Shown piece by piece: positions 10,359 through 20,887 of a stretch of DNA of 64,000 bases. The stretch is from Blasia pusilla (lineage: Eukaryota > Marchantiophyta > Marchantiopsida > Blasiales). How positions within the stretch are numbered: position 1 is the stretch's first letter; every line of letters begins with the position of its first letter. Location of the stretch: contig CM114272.1 in the NCBI GenBank assembly GCA_050084515.1, positions 3,100,001 through 3,164,000 of the forward strand, given 5' to 3'. The translations under genes were made by a program, and so were the position numbers. The notes beneath the pieces are model-generated. The model was given only the letters and a program-made list of their open reading frames with translations. It was not told where the DNA came from and did no database searches.

Positions 10359-10795
10359 GGTGTATATCCCGGGGCGCCGCGCCCAAGATTAGGCGAGAAA
10401 GAAAATGATACACCGCCTGAAGACCGCGATGGATAAAGTCTTTGTCAACGACCCGGGGCGACGAGTGATACTGCTTGGCGACTTCAACACACAAACAGCC
10501 ATGGCTCCGTCCCTCTACTTACGAATTCATGAGCATCTAAGATTTGTCCCGACGACGGGGGACCCCCGATCGTACTACAAATGGACCCCCCAGGCGGCAT
10601 GAGATGGATTTTTCTTTCGATCAGCGATTAGATCCGACCGACTTTTTCGTCATGGATTCCCTCGGGGCCCCACTTTTTGAAACTCTGTATCCGGGTACGA
10701 CCCTTGATCTAGTCGCACTTGTGTGGACGAGTTCATTCTTTATGTCCGCAGAGGTCTTCTGGTGGGGGGCGATGTTCCCTATCCTACGATAATTC
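10359..10795 (+). mobile_element. LINE endonuclease (EEP) domain fragment, plus strand
   Basis: The frame starting at 10,405 reads MIHRLKTAMDKVF, then RRVILLGDFNTQ, the GDFN signature of apurinic-type LINE endonucleases, then a segment to about 10,790. An in-frame TAG lies shortly before 10,405 (AQD-stop-ARKK), and a frame change occurs near 10,600. It has no 5' part here; that part is found at the other end of the insertion, at about 20,400-20,887. Similarity to LINE sequence fades after about 10,795, so no reverse transcriptase follows on this strand. Confidence 0.7.
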
Positions 10796-11039
10796 TCTAA
10801 ACCTATCTTCCTCGCTACTTCTACTCTATTCTACTCCACTCCCTGGTCCTTCTGATATCACTTTTGTCACCAGCCCCCCACCATCTTCGACTCCTCTACT
10901 GTCCGTCTCTTCGAGTCCGGTTCCCGGGTTGTGTCTTATCCCTTGATCCTTCATGTCCAATCGCCGGGTCCCAGACTCGTCAGGAGCAGTGGGAGCCACA
11001 CCCGTGCAAACATTGCAAACTCTTCGGAGTCATGGGTTG
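10796..11039. other. Pyrimidine-rich spacer between opposed LINE fragments
   Basis: The plus strand is C/T-rich and no protein is supported. On the minus strand it follows the 3' end of the reverse-transcriptase-bearing LINE and may be its 3' untranslated region. No poly(A) tract was seen, so the element end is not defined. Confidence 0.35.
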
Positions 11040-12957
11040 TCCTATCGGTTGTCCTGAGTCAGTTCTGGTCTGTCAAGCGCGCGGGTTCCACTCCGCACCT
11101 CCTGACAGACCAGTGGGATGGCTTGAGCGAGGAAGGTTGCCACAATTCTGCAGCGACCCCCCGTTTCGCTCCCTTTCCTTGAGTGGGTCCACTCTCGGAT
11201 CCGTGCCCCGCCGCGAGTTCTACCTCCGAGTAGAGCTGCCAGTTGGTCTGAGGGTGCTAGTGGTTTCACGCCGCCCGGGAAGTTCTCCCAGACCCGCTCC
11301 AGGGTCGACTGTCTTAGTGTCTCCAACTCCGGACATGTGGTCATGACGTGGGTGAGGGGTCCGTCCCTTCTTGTGCTCCATTACTGGCCGCACAGTGGGC
11401 AGTCCTTGGGTTGGGGCAGCACTTTATTCCTCTTTGTAGTTGGCGCAAACGATATGGCCACCACTCGGGCCTGGATGAGATACATGACTCCATAACTGGG
11501 GGTTTCATCCGCCATCGCCTCTCTCTTCAGAAATTTGCTGGTCTTCCAATACTGCCTTGTCTCGTATTCGGTGCGGGTGGCGCCTCTTGCCTGCCTCTAG
11601 TAGTTCACTTCGGAGATGTCTCTAACTTGGTCCTGTGTTGTATGGCGCCCCCAAAGTGTGTTAAGCTTCAACCATCTGCGTCTGGCATAGAGTAGCGTGT
11701 AGGGTGTTGTCGGTGGTTTGGGCGGCAGCGTGGCTCTTATTATGTCTTGCCACCACGACTCAATGTCTATGAACTTCTCCGTTATCCGTTCTGCCTGGGC
11801 CGCGCAGTATGCCACCACTAGGGTAATTCCGAACTCCCTCATGAGGATGGATCCACTAACCGCTCTTGTCGTGCTACTCTTGCCCACGATCCACTTCAGT
11901 CCCCTCGTCAGGACTGCTTGCATCGATTGGAGTCTCCTCCATCCTTTGAAGCCTAGGAGTTCGGCCCCATAGTACATGCTCGTGGCTACCAATGTCTTGA
12001 GGACTTGGAGTTTTGTCCATACGGCTATGTTCCGGTTTTGGAGCATGTAGGTATACTCCCTTAGTTTTTGTCTGCCCGCTGCCGCCCTCTCCTGCACCAG
12101 AGTTGCCCACATCCGGTTTACCTCTTCCTCGAATGTTATCCCGAGGTACTTGTATTGGGGGCACCGCGGGACTGGTTGTCCTTGTAGCCAGAAGACCCGC
12201 TGATCTCTTCCGCTCTCCTCCTGCGTCCTTCTGAAGGCAAGCACTGCGCATTTTAAGATCCCCACCGTTTGGTCCCATAGCTCCGTCCACTAGCTCGTGT
12301 GATCTAATGCTCCTTGCATCTGGTCCTCTGAGGTTTCCATTCTTGCAACATCATCCGCGAAGAGTAGTCCCTGCATCCTCACTCCCGGAACTCCTGGGAT
12401 CGTGACCCCGCCTTGGCGTGTTCCATGAGATCATTTGTGTAAATGTTGTAGAGCGTAGGCAAGAGGGGATCTCCCTGTCGGATCCCTTTTAAAATGGGGA
12501 TTTCCGTTGTGCGGAACTGCACTATAAGGGCTTGGAAGGTCGCGTGTTCGTATACTTTCTTGAGGCATTCCAAAGTTTGTCCTCGAATCCCTGCCGCTTC
12601 CATCTTGAAGAAAAGCGCTTCGTGGGGGATGGAATCGTATGCTTGCTTGAAGTCTATGAAGCAGACCCAGGTTTGTTGGTTCGCCGCCTGTCTCCTCAAG
12701 ATCACCTCGCGGAGTGCTAGGGCTTGTGCCATACACTCCCGTTCTGTCCGGAACCCCGCCTGATACTTCTGGAAAAAGCGATCCTCCTCTAGCCGCCGGA
12801 TGATCCTCCCGTTCAGGATCGTTGTTAGTAGCTTAGGAGCACCTGCTTGAGCGAGATCCCTCTTGTCTTCGCCGGGTCTGTCACACCCAATTTTCCATCC
12901 TTTGGAATCATGCATAACAGGGCTGTGTTAGCTTCCTTTGGCGGTCCTTTAGCTTCC
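11040..12957 (-). pseudogene. LINE ORF2, reverse transcriptase to C-terminal zinc motif, minus strand
   Basis: Reading right to left, the frame at 12,915 begins near MIPKDGKLGVTDPAKTRGIS. It then gives the RT motifs FIDFKQAYDSIPHEAL and GIRQGDPLLPTLYNIYTNDL. After a one-base frameshift near 12,405 the FADD box (LLFADDVARM, about 12,335-12,360) appears. The thumb and connection region (12,265 to 11,597) includes PQYKYLGITF. The C terminus has CPLCG...THV...TCP (about 11,405 to 11,325), the zinc motif typical of LINE ORF2 ends. At least two stops (TAG near 12,290; TAA in the zinc motif) and frameshifts make it inactive. Upstream sequence is cut at 12,957, where Ty3-type LTR-like sequence starts; the endonuclease half of the same element is probably at 17,490-17,950. 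Confidence 0.85.
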
Positions 12958-14296
12958 TGTTGTATAATAAAATCAACCAGTGTGTAAACTCCTTTGTCAT
13001 TAAGTGTTAGATAGAGTTTCATTAGTATTAAGTAAATTGGCTTAGAAAAAGGAGATTCTTATGTTTAAACCTCTTTATGGTGCCTCTTTTATGAGGGCCC
13101 AACTTTAGGAAAAAGAGGTAATAAATAAAAGATGACTTTATAAAAATAAAGTAGTTGCTTTAATGAAAAGCAAAAGTAGTCTTGGTTGGTGGCTAGGTTA
13201 GTTGGGGTAATTTGGAAAATATCAAGTGGGTAAAAGAGGATATTTTGGAAGAGATAAGAGGAAATTTACTTGTGTCAAAATGTGATTGGCTAAGCCTTGA
13301 GAGGAAGCCATGTGGCACAAGATAAGATAAACTCTATTTCATTCTCTTGTGGATCCCCTTGACAGTATATAAAGAGGAGGGACCTTCAAAGGTTCATCAT
13401 CTTCTATTCCACATCTTGAGTCTCTCGTGTCTCTCTTGAGTGTATGGTTTTGGGATTGCTTGCTCTTCCAATGAGAGTGGATCATTCATCTTGGGAGAGT
13501 AACTTGACCATGGTCTATTGTTCGAGAGATTTCTAGAATGGTGTATGTGTGTGTAGGGATGAGAGGTTTATCACCGTAGAGAAGTTTAGTCATACTAAAA
13601 TAGCAGATGTTTTGGCTTGTTACTTCCCCAATGAGAGAGGATTAACCCTCTTGGGAGAAGAACTTCGCCAAAACCCATTCCTGACGAGAGTAGAGATGTC
13701 TGTCAAGCATGGATAGGGGTGGAGCACGAGCGGTGCCCGACTTTCTTTTCCTCAATCCTTACCATGTCAAGGTACTCTTTGTAGATAGGCATTGGTTCAC
13801 TCGCTATTTAGTTTATCACTTTGGGGAGGTATTCATGAACCAGGTCATGCAATCTCCAACTCCGGTGATTCTTCCTATTGTCACTTATGGAAGGACATGG
13901 GATTGTATTTTGTATGTCCTTATATAGCGATCCATGGATGTCAATAGACCTGCTCAAGTACGGTTTAACACTAGTTGTGCTATCTTCCTCATGTACAAGC
14001 GTAAAATAGTTATAGGGATTTTATAGTTAGAAATTTTGGGGTCAGATGCTACGAAGAAGTGATCTCCTTGGCACTTCCATTTGTGATGCCTATCGTGAGA
14101 GAATGGAGAGTGTACATCATAATTTTGTATTGAAAAAAGAGAACTTATTAGAGAGTTCACCTTGCATCGACCGCATCTACCGCAGCTAGAAGGCCCGCCC
14201 TTGCTCGAAGAAAGACTCTCGACACGACAAAATGGTGCTTCCATTGAGAGCTCTTTGAGGCGGTACATTGTGTTTGCAAGTTGGAGTCTTATCAAG
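12958..14296 (+). mobile_element. Probable 5' LTR and leader of a Ty3-type retrotransposon
   Basis: LINE coding similarity ends at 12,957 and the next bases are TGTTGTATAATAAAATC, a TG start as LTRs have. A TATA box (TATATAAAG, 13,366-13,374) lies about 400 bp in. It is followed by a pyrimidine-rich stretch and a diverged internal repeat (about 13,441-13,540 against 13,601-13,690). The 3' border of the LTR and the primer-binding site were not identified, and no second LTR is present in the window, so the LTR call is inference. The element's coding frame starts at 14,297. Confidence 0.5.
13366..13374 (+). promoter_or_regulatory. TATA box of the retrotransposon LTR
   Basis: TATATAAAG is followed about 30 bp later by a pyrimidine-rich stretch suitable for initiation. 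It sits inside the proposed LTR. Confidence 0.5.
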
Positions 14297-16084
14297 ATGA
14301 CTACTTTTGGTAGTACTTCATCAATGGGAACTGAGGGGGTTGAAGATCTTCTCCGAACTTTAACAACATTGTGGAGCCAACAAGGAGGAGTTCACATAGG
14401 AGAGCAAAGATCAACAAGGGCTCTTCAAGCGATTGTAAAGAAGTTGGGGAGATTTGATGGGAGGAACATCACAAAGTATGTTCGAGAGGACGTTTGTGAG
14501 ATGGAGGAAAATTGTGTACCCGAAGGTGATATGATGTCAAGTTTTGAGTTAGTTGTAATACTAGAGATTCGTAGTCAAGTGAAGAAGTTGAGAGCAGAAA
14601 ATCCAACCTTGTGGGAGAAGTATGAGCAGTTTCTGAAAGGAGAATTCTTTGATGATGATGTGGATCGGGTGACTAAGAGGAGTTTTTTAGAATGGATAGA
14701 GCAACGTCCCGGGAAGGGAATGACTCCAAATGAATTATTGCGTGAGTTTGAGAAGCGGTTTTTTTAACTTTCTTCTTCCGAAAGAGCAACTCTAGACTTG
14801 AGGAAAACTGAGTTATTCCTTGAGGCGGCTGACGAGAATTTGGAGGACAAGCTTTTCATAATGTTGGCGGACAAGACCGAAGAAGGAGGTGTCAGCACTA
14901 ATTGGAAGAAAGTGGAAGAAGCTGTTGCTATCCTTACAAAGCAAAATCGAAGTAGAGGAAGAACCGCACTATTCAAGTCGGAGGTATCAATTTCAAATCC
15001 ATTGCCTAAGCCCGTTTTAACAAAACTTGAAGATTCTGCTATGGATGAGTTGGTGAAAGGTTTGAGAGAATTGAGAGTAGAAATGGCTGAGTTTAAACTC
15101 GATAGGAATCCCAGTGTTGGTACTTCTTCGACAAGTAGGAACTTTGTGAGAAGATGTATATGGTGTGATAGTGTTGAGCATCAACGTCGAGAATGTGAGG
15201 AGTTTTGAGAAGCTCTTAGGAATGGAATAGTAAACTTCTAAGATGGGAAGATTCATTCAACGCAGATTGGTATGCCGTTGAATACCAACTTTGGTAGAGG
15301 AGGAATGAAAGGCTTAGTGAGAAGTCAAGTAGGAGTTGCCACTACGGCATTAGATTCTGATACCTTTGCAGTAAAAATAGAAGCGCCTATTGTATCTGTA
15401 GCTAAAAGTGAATCATTACAATTTCCTCGAGAAGTGATGATACGAGGGGTAGAGATTATCCGTCATCTGACTGGATGGGATGATCCAGTGGAAGCTGGGT
15501 GTGTTAAAGCATACCTAGCACAAGAGAAACATGTGAGTTGGCAAGATGCTAATGTGGAAGAGAAGAGGAGACGCGACAATGATGGTGCTGATCTCGAGGA
15601 AGGTGCAAGAAGAGCGAGGACTGTAAGAAGGAAAGGGCAACCAGAGGCGCAACCGTCAAGAGAAGAAGGGCCTTCTACATCTGAATCTATGATGGATTCT
15701 CAAATGAAAGAAGGTGGAATGAAGGAGAACGAATTGAGGTCTCTTCAGAAGACCAAGGATAAGACTCCTACATACAAGCTGCAGTCTGATATCGAGACAA
15801 ACACGAATTCAAAGGAGATTCTTGAGGAGAGGATTTTAGATGCGAACAAAGAGTTTTCTTTGAGGGCAGTCTTGGGCATAGCCAAACGTGACTTTCATGA
15901 GTTGATCATAGATGTGATCAAAAGGAAGAGGCAGATGATTGCAGATATGGTGATGGTGAGAGCTTTGGATACTGACATCACATCACACAAGAAGAAGATG
16001 AAGAGCTTTGCCAAGTGTTTGGACAAAAGCTTGACTTACGGGGAGAAGAGGCGAGAGTAGGAGAAGCCTTGACAGAACAAGGTG
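14297..16084 (+). pseudogene. Ty3-type gag with CCHC zinc knuckle
   Basis: One reading frame runs from ATG 14,297 through four stops (TAA 14,765; TGA 15,206; TAA about 15,239; TAG about 16,058). The first part is capsid-like (LGRFDGRNITKYVREDVCEM, later LREFEKRF). The knuckle is RCIWCDSVEHQRRECEEF (about 15,154-15,206), a C-x2-C-x4-H-x4-C motif. The frame continues through a charged linker. Each stop is one C-to-T step from Gln or Arg. It precedes a protease and the start of a reverse transcriptase, the order of Ty3-type elements. From memory, the RT-proximal segment resembles elements described in basidiomycete fungi. Confidence 0.8.
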
Positions 16085-17490
16085 AAGAAAGGCACAATGG
16101 TGGACACTATTTTCGATCATATTGGGCGCGTGCAACAACGGAGGCTAAAGTTCGACTTGGCTCTCTTCAAGAGTCAGTTCTGGCTCTCGTTGATCATGGT
16201 TCGGAGATCAACATCATGTCTCGAATTATATACGACAAAGGGATGTGGCCAATTGATACAGGGCATGGATGGGTACTACGAGTGACTAACAATTAGAAAG
16301 GTGAACTCTATGGTGCTTGTCCATCCGTCAAAACTCGTATCGGAGATGTGTTGATTAAGCAAAATTTCTTTGTTTAGAATGGAGCTGCTTATCCTATGAT
16401 TCTTGGGCAACCTTATATCACAACATCTAGAATGGAGACCAAAGTCATGGATGATGGGTCTTATTATGCCCGTATTAGAAGTTAGGATGGAACAAGATCA
16501 GTTCAATTCCTCACTGTACGAGTAGGTCATGAAAGGAATAGAGAGAAGTTGAGAGATGATCCTATGAAGGTAGGGAAAGAGTTTTCGGATTTCTAGTTAG
16601 CACTCCTATAGAGCGGGAATATGGGGGTGCAGAGAAAAGAAAGAGTCTTCCGCTAGTAGAGGGGGAAGAATCATATATGTTTAGGTGTGGCCTTTCTCAA
16701 TGTTTTTCTTCGTGGTCTAGTAGATTCCAAATGATGAAAGAAATGAATGAAAAGAAAAGACGTTTTATGAAAAGAAAGGAGGGTTTGTTAAAATGTGAGG
16801 GTGTTCTATTAGATGAAGAGTTCATTTGTGGGATGTATGAAGAAGAGGGTTTGGGAGATAGTCTTGAAGAGGTGTTTATCCAGATGAACACCGATTCGTT
16901 GGATGCAAGTGTGATTACAATTCACTCGCGTGAGTTGCATGAAGAGATATCAAGGTTCATGGAAGGAGAAAATGAATATGAATCTACGGAGAAGGAAGCG
17001 GATGGGCACGGGTTTGAGTTTGACGAACATCCCATGGACGCATAAGTGCACACAAAATACAAGACAGTGGCCTGGAAGGTGAAACCAATGGCTACTCAAC
17101 TACCAGAGGGTTGTGGGAGACAAGTAGAACGTGCATTAATGGAGCCAAGTGTGCGGGATATCAAGAAGATAGGACACAAGTTCACAGAAGAGACGCTAGA
17201 TCGTCTGCAAATCGGAGGGGGTGAGTTTCTCATAGAAATTGAAAGAAAATGCTTTCGGGAGATGTTAAGGAGACATGGTAAGGCTTTCTCTTTTACTACA
17301 CAAGAAATTGGTTGTGTAGACACGAGTGTGGTGGCACCGATGGTAATTTTCACAATTCCACATGTGCCTTGGGATTTGAAACCCATACCAGTACCACGAG
17401 CTATGATTCCCAAGCTGATTGAGTTATTGAAGGAGAAGATGCAGATGGGTATCTTAGAGCCATCTATGGGGCCTTACTCAGAAGCTCATG
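16085..17490 (+). pseudogene. Ty3-type protease and reverse-transcriptase N terminus, 3' truncated
   Basis: A frameshift near 16,130 leads into the retropepsin segment: LALVDHGSEINIM (about 16,182), then further on YPMILGQPYITTSRME. The active-site triad reads D-H-G, not D-T/S-G. Stops (TAG near 16,296, 16,376, 16,484 and 16,594) break the frame. From 16,677 the frame continues through a TAA at 17,043 to VHTKYKTVAWKVKPM, then IPHVPWDLKPIPVPRAMI and LLKEKMQMGILEPSMGPYSE, the segment just before the RT palm. Homology stops at about 17,490, where minus-strand LINE sequence begins. RT palm, RNase H, integrase and the 3' LTR are missing. Confidence 0.8.
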
Positions 17491-17950
17491 AATTCGTAAG
17501 CACAGGGACGGAGCCATGGCTGCTTGTGTGTTGAAGTCGCGGTCTTCAGGCGGTGTATCGTTTTCTTTCTCACCTGATCTTGGGCGCGGCGCCCCGGGAT
17601 ATAAACCAGGCCGATGACCCAGGTCCTCCCCGCCTGCCGCCCCAGCCGCATCATGACAAGGATAAAGCAGAGATCGGTCTCGATCATTCTTACATGTAGG
17701 CCATTCCAAACCGCCAGCGCCACTCCTAATTCTCCTGGTCAGTGCCTGGATGACTTCGTAGCCAAGGTCTCAGTGATTCCCAACATGGCCCACTCCTGCG
17801 TTTGTCCCCATGCTCCAAGCAGCGCCCCTTTGGCCCTGATGTTCAACTGGGTTATCTCCAAATTCGTCGCGGGGCGCCGCTCTGGTGGTCCTGTTAGGTC
17901 TCTCGTTGGCGGAAGAGCGGAGTCTCCACGCGGCGCTCCTGGATAACCGG
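17491..17950 (-). pseudogene. LINE 5' ORF2 fragment (endonuclease N terminus), minus strand
   Basis: The minus-strand frame from 17,723 reads MALAVWNGLHVRM, LCFILVMMRLG, then RTWVIGLVYIPGRRAQDQV, matching the plus-strand pieces at 20,630-20,887 and 10,359-10,540. Compared with 10,405-10,510 it lacks 52 bp between two GCGA tetranucleotides near 17,534, which destroys the GDFN motif and the frame. The upstream part (17,740-17,950) matches 20,600-20,790 in inverted orientation. It is probably the 5' half of the LINE whose reverse transcriptase lies at 11,040-12,957. Confidence 0.75.
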
Positions 17951-20400
17951 ATCGTAGATCAGTTAACTAATCCGCCACCCGTGTGTCTACAAATTCCCCC
18001 GAGAAATCGGGGGAACTCGTAGACGCACGCAAAAGAATCCCAAAGGAAGGGTGAAGAGGTCGGACTCTGTTCGAACTCTGCACTCCCCAAAGGGCAAAGG
18101 CAACCTTCGAAGAATGAATTCCCAAGGATGAGGGCCGGGGCCAGAAATGGCTCCGGCCCTTTGACTTCGGCGACAGCCCAAGGAAGATGGAACTCAATCC
18201 CCGATGGAGATATCGAAACGATAAGAAAGACAAAGGTCCCGAACCGAGAAATGCAAGATGAGAAGGGGATTGGGTTTCGATCGAAATGAGCCTAGGGAGA
18301 AAGCCAATCGGTCTAGGGTGGCCAAGGAAAAGTGCAGTGGAGCCACCGCCGGAATCCTAAGGGGGCCGGGAGGATAGGCGAAACAAGTGGCGCCAAGTAC
18401 TTGAGGAGCGCAACGAACTAGAATCTAACACTCATAAAGAAGTAGTTGGAGTCGAACTTGAGGCAAAGAGTCGGGCAAACGTAGGAGTAGACATGAATAC
18501 TACCGCCGGGACCATGTTCATGGTCCCGGCCTTCTTCCTTTTAGGGGCCTTGTGAACACATTGGAAAGGCCAAACCCAGAGTGAGACCCGGAAACCTGGA
18601 AGAGGGACAAGGAAAACCAAGGAAGAGCGCAGCGGACCCATCCTCGGTGTCCTAAGGGTACCGGCGGATTGGGGTGGTAAGACGCGCCAAGTACTTGAGG
18701 AGAGCGACGAACCAGAGTCCAACTCAGACAAAAAGCGAGTTGGGGTCGGAGTCGGAACAAAAATACGTCGAACGGACACAAGTCGTGAGACGTGCTCATA
18801 GCTGAGATAAGGGAGAACACGAACACATAGAGGCCAGGACCATATTCAAGGGAACATGGCCCCGGCCTTCTCCATTTTAGGGGCCCAAGACTGGATCCAG
18901 GTCGCAAGACCAGGACCTAGCGGTGACCCCTCGAGGAGAACTAGCTTGACGTAAGTGAAGACGCGAACACTAAGGCCGGGGTCATGCTCAATGGAGCATG
19001 GTCTCGGCCTTTTCACTTTAAAAGCCCTGTGAAGTCGATGGAGAGGACAGGGTGGAAATCAAACCCGAACAGCTGGACGAGGGTCGAAGGAAACCAAGGA
19101 ACCGCGCGACGGACCCACCGCCGGAATCCTAAGGGGGTCGGAGGACAGGGAACGCGGGATGAGTGGCGCCAAGTACTTGAAGAGAGCAATGACCAAACTC
19201 CAACTCGGACAAGATGCGAGTTGAGGGCGAAGTCGAGGCGAAATACAACGGCCGATCCAGGATGCGGGACAAGGATCAGACAGTGGCCCGGCGGGGAAAA
19301 CCCGCCAAAAACACGAGAAAACGAGGAGACCAAGGCCGGGACCATGTTCAATTGAACATGGCCCCGGCCGGGCCCATTTTCGAGACCTTGTGAAATGACT
19401 GGAAAGGCCAAACTCGAGGGCTAGGGGAAATAGCCGAAAGCCAAGGTGGACGCGAAGACCAAGGCCGCGACTATGTTCAATAGAACATAGTCCCGGCCTG
19501 GTCCATTTTATGGACCTTGTGAAATTATAGGAAAGGCCAGGTCGAGCGTCAAACTCGCCGAGGCCGGGGAGTGACCCCGGAAATCAACCTCATTACCCAT
19601 TGAAAGGGACACAACAAGCCCAACCAAAGACAAGGGAAAGGAAACAAAGACGAAAGGCAAAGGGTATGCGAGGGCGAAGACAAATACCTGAGGCAGCTGC
19701 GGGGCCGCAACCGAAAAGTGAAGACAGTCGACTTAAATAGGGAGGAAAGGAGGAGTGACTGCCAGGAGGCAGAACACCAAAAGACACAGACATAACTGAC
19801 TGACTGCTAGTCGGAGATGGTGAAAACAGGTAACGGACCCCCGACTGGCGAAACGCCCAGGGTGATTCACCCTCGCCAGGCAAAAACGCCCATACAAAAT
19901 GAAACACCAAAAGGCGGCGGAACTCGGGGACGGATCGCCTGCCGGGAAGGGCGGACGAGGTAACGGTCCGCGGGTGGCGAAATGCCCGACCGAAACGGGA
20001 ATCCAAGAGGCGGCGGGGAGAGTTGACGGCTCGCCGACAGGAGACGGAGGCTCAGGTAGCGGACCTCCGGAATGCGAAACGCCCAAGGGCGAGAGAAAAC
20101 TGAGAAGCGGCGAGGTCAGGCGTCGGTCCGCCTAACAAGGATCACGACTAGGGCGACCGATCACTGAGTAAGCGCCAGGAAAAACTAAAACGGGACTAGA
20201 CACTGGCGACGGATAAAGGGGGTGTGAACAACAATGGATCTCATCTGGGGATGAAGATATAAAGGAGGAAGTAGAAGAAATGAAGACGGAGGAAGGAGGA
20301 GCAGAGTAGAAGGAGAGTGCAAGAAGGGAACACGAACTAGCGCGAAGGAGACAACTTGGCGGGAGGACCAGACCTGACCAAGGGCACCACCGAGAGTTCC
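17951..20400. repeat. GC-rich tandem hairpin array between two divergent LINE 5' ends
   Basis: Six hairpins with the consensus GGCCGGGACCATGTTCAA and TTGAACATGGCCCCGGCC lie at about 18,134-18,163, 18,503-18,531, 18,832-18,867, 18,971-19,008, 19,334-19,369 and 19,463-19,498. Most are followed by TCCATTTT and a GACCTTGTGAAATG-type phrase. A second recurrent phrase (GTGGCGCCAAGTACTTGA) occurs near 18,388, 18,685 and 19,165. The array lies upstream of both LINE copies, which point away from it, so it may be LINE 5' untranslated or promoter repeats. Open frames here run on both strands because the DNA is GC-rich and are not credible genes. From 19,740 to 20,130 there is a looser repeat of GGAGACGG and GCGAAACGCCC phrases. 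Confidence 0.6.
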
Positions 20401-20887
20401 GGCCACAGGTGAGAGAGGGTGCACCGGGGAAGATGCCACGCTGCATGACAGCGAGATACCTGGAAACCCGAACAGACATTATTAGCTTAACATGTTGGGG
20501 CAGCACGACAATCACCAACGAGAAGCAAGCTTGGAGAGAACTTGAGGGCAAGGGTGAGGACAAGGTAGACCATTTGCTAAGATCCAAAAACAGCGAGAAA
20601 CCTAAGAGGACCACCAAAGAGGACCACCAGAGCGGCGCCACGCGACGAATTTGGAGATAACCCAGGCATAAGGGCCAAAGGGGCGCTGCTTGGAGCATGG
20701 GGACAAACGCAGGAGTGGAGTGGGCCATGCTGGGAATCACTGATACCCTGGCTACCCGAGTCTTGATCGAAGGGTACGAGGTCATCCAGGCACCGAAAAC
20801 TGACCGACCAGGAGGCGCTGGCGGTTCGGAATGGCCTACCTTGTCATGACGCGGCTGGCGGGGAGGACCTGGGTCATCTGCGTGGTG
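20401..20887 (+). pseudogene. LINE 5' ORF2 fragment, plus strand
   Basis: The part from about 20,583 is the inverted counterpart of 17,740-17,950. Its frame reads AAWSMGTNAGVEWAMLGITD, then RVLIEGYEVIQAP. Relative to the minus copy it lacks about 35 bp near 20,838 and 6 bp near 20,855. It then gives MTRLAGRTWVICVV and stops at the GGTG that ends the 10.5-kb insertion. The continuation of the domain is at 10,359. Confidence 0.7.

Larger units (their letters stand above)
10359..20887. mobile_element. 10.5-kb composite insertion with circularly permuted LINE ends
   Basis: Two paralogous flank copies (33.6-34.0 and 40.1-40.4 kb) are uninterrupted where this copy has 10.5 kb of extra DNA. The left end starts with GGTGTATATCCCGGGGCGCC and the right end stops with GACCTGGGTCATCTGCGTGG plus TG. 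In the minus-strand LINE at 17,581-17,640 these two sequences are contiguous (TGGGTCATCGGCCTGG followed by TTTATATCCC). GGTG is present at both ends (10,359-10,362 and 20,884-20,887). Counting GGTG once, the joined sequence reads VICVVYIPG in the endonuclease frame. Contents in order are: plus LINE endonuclease part, minus LINE 3' half, Ty3-type element, minus LINE endonuclease part, GC-rich hairpin array, and plus LINE 5' part. Confidence 0.75.

Noticed and set aside
10359-12957. Twin-priming inversion as the cause of opposed LINE pieces
   Set aside because: In twin priming the inverted piece lies at the 5' side of the same element. Here the plus piece lies beyond the 3' end of the minus element, and its missing part sits 10 kb away.
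17951-20400. Long open frames on both strands of the GC-rich region
   Set aside because: They overlap on both strands across a tandem hairpin array, lack any domain, and arise from high GC with few stops.
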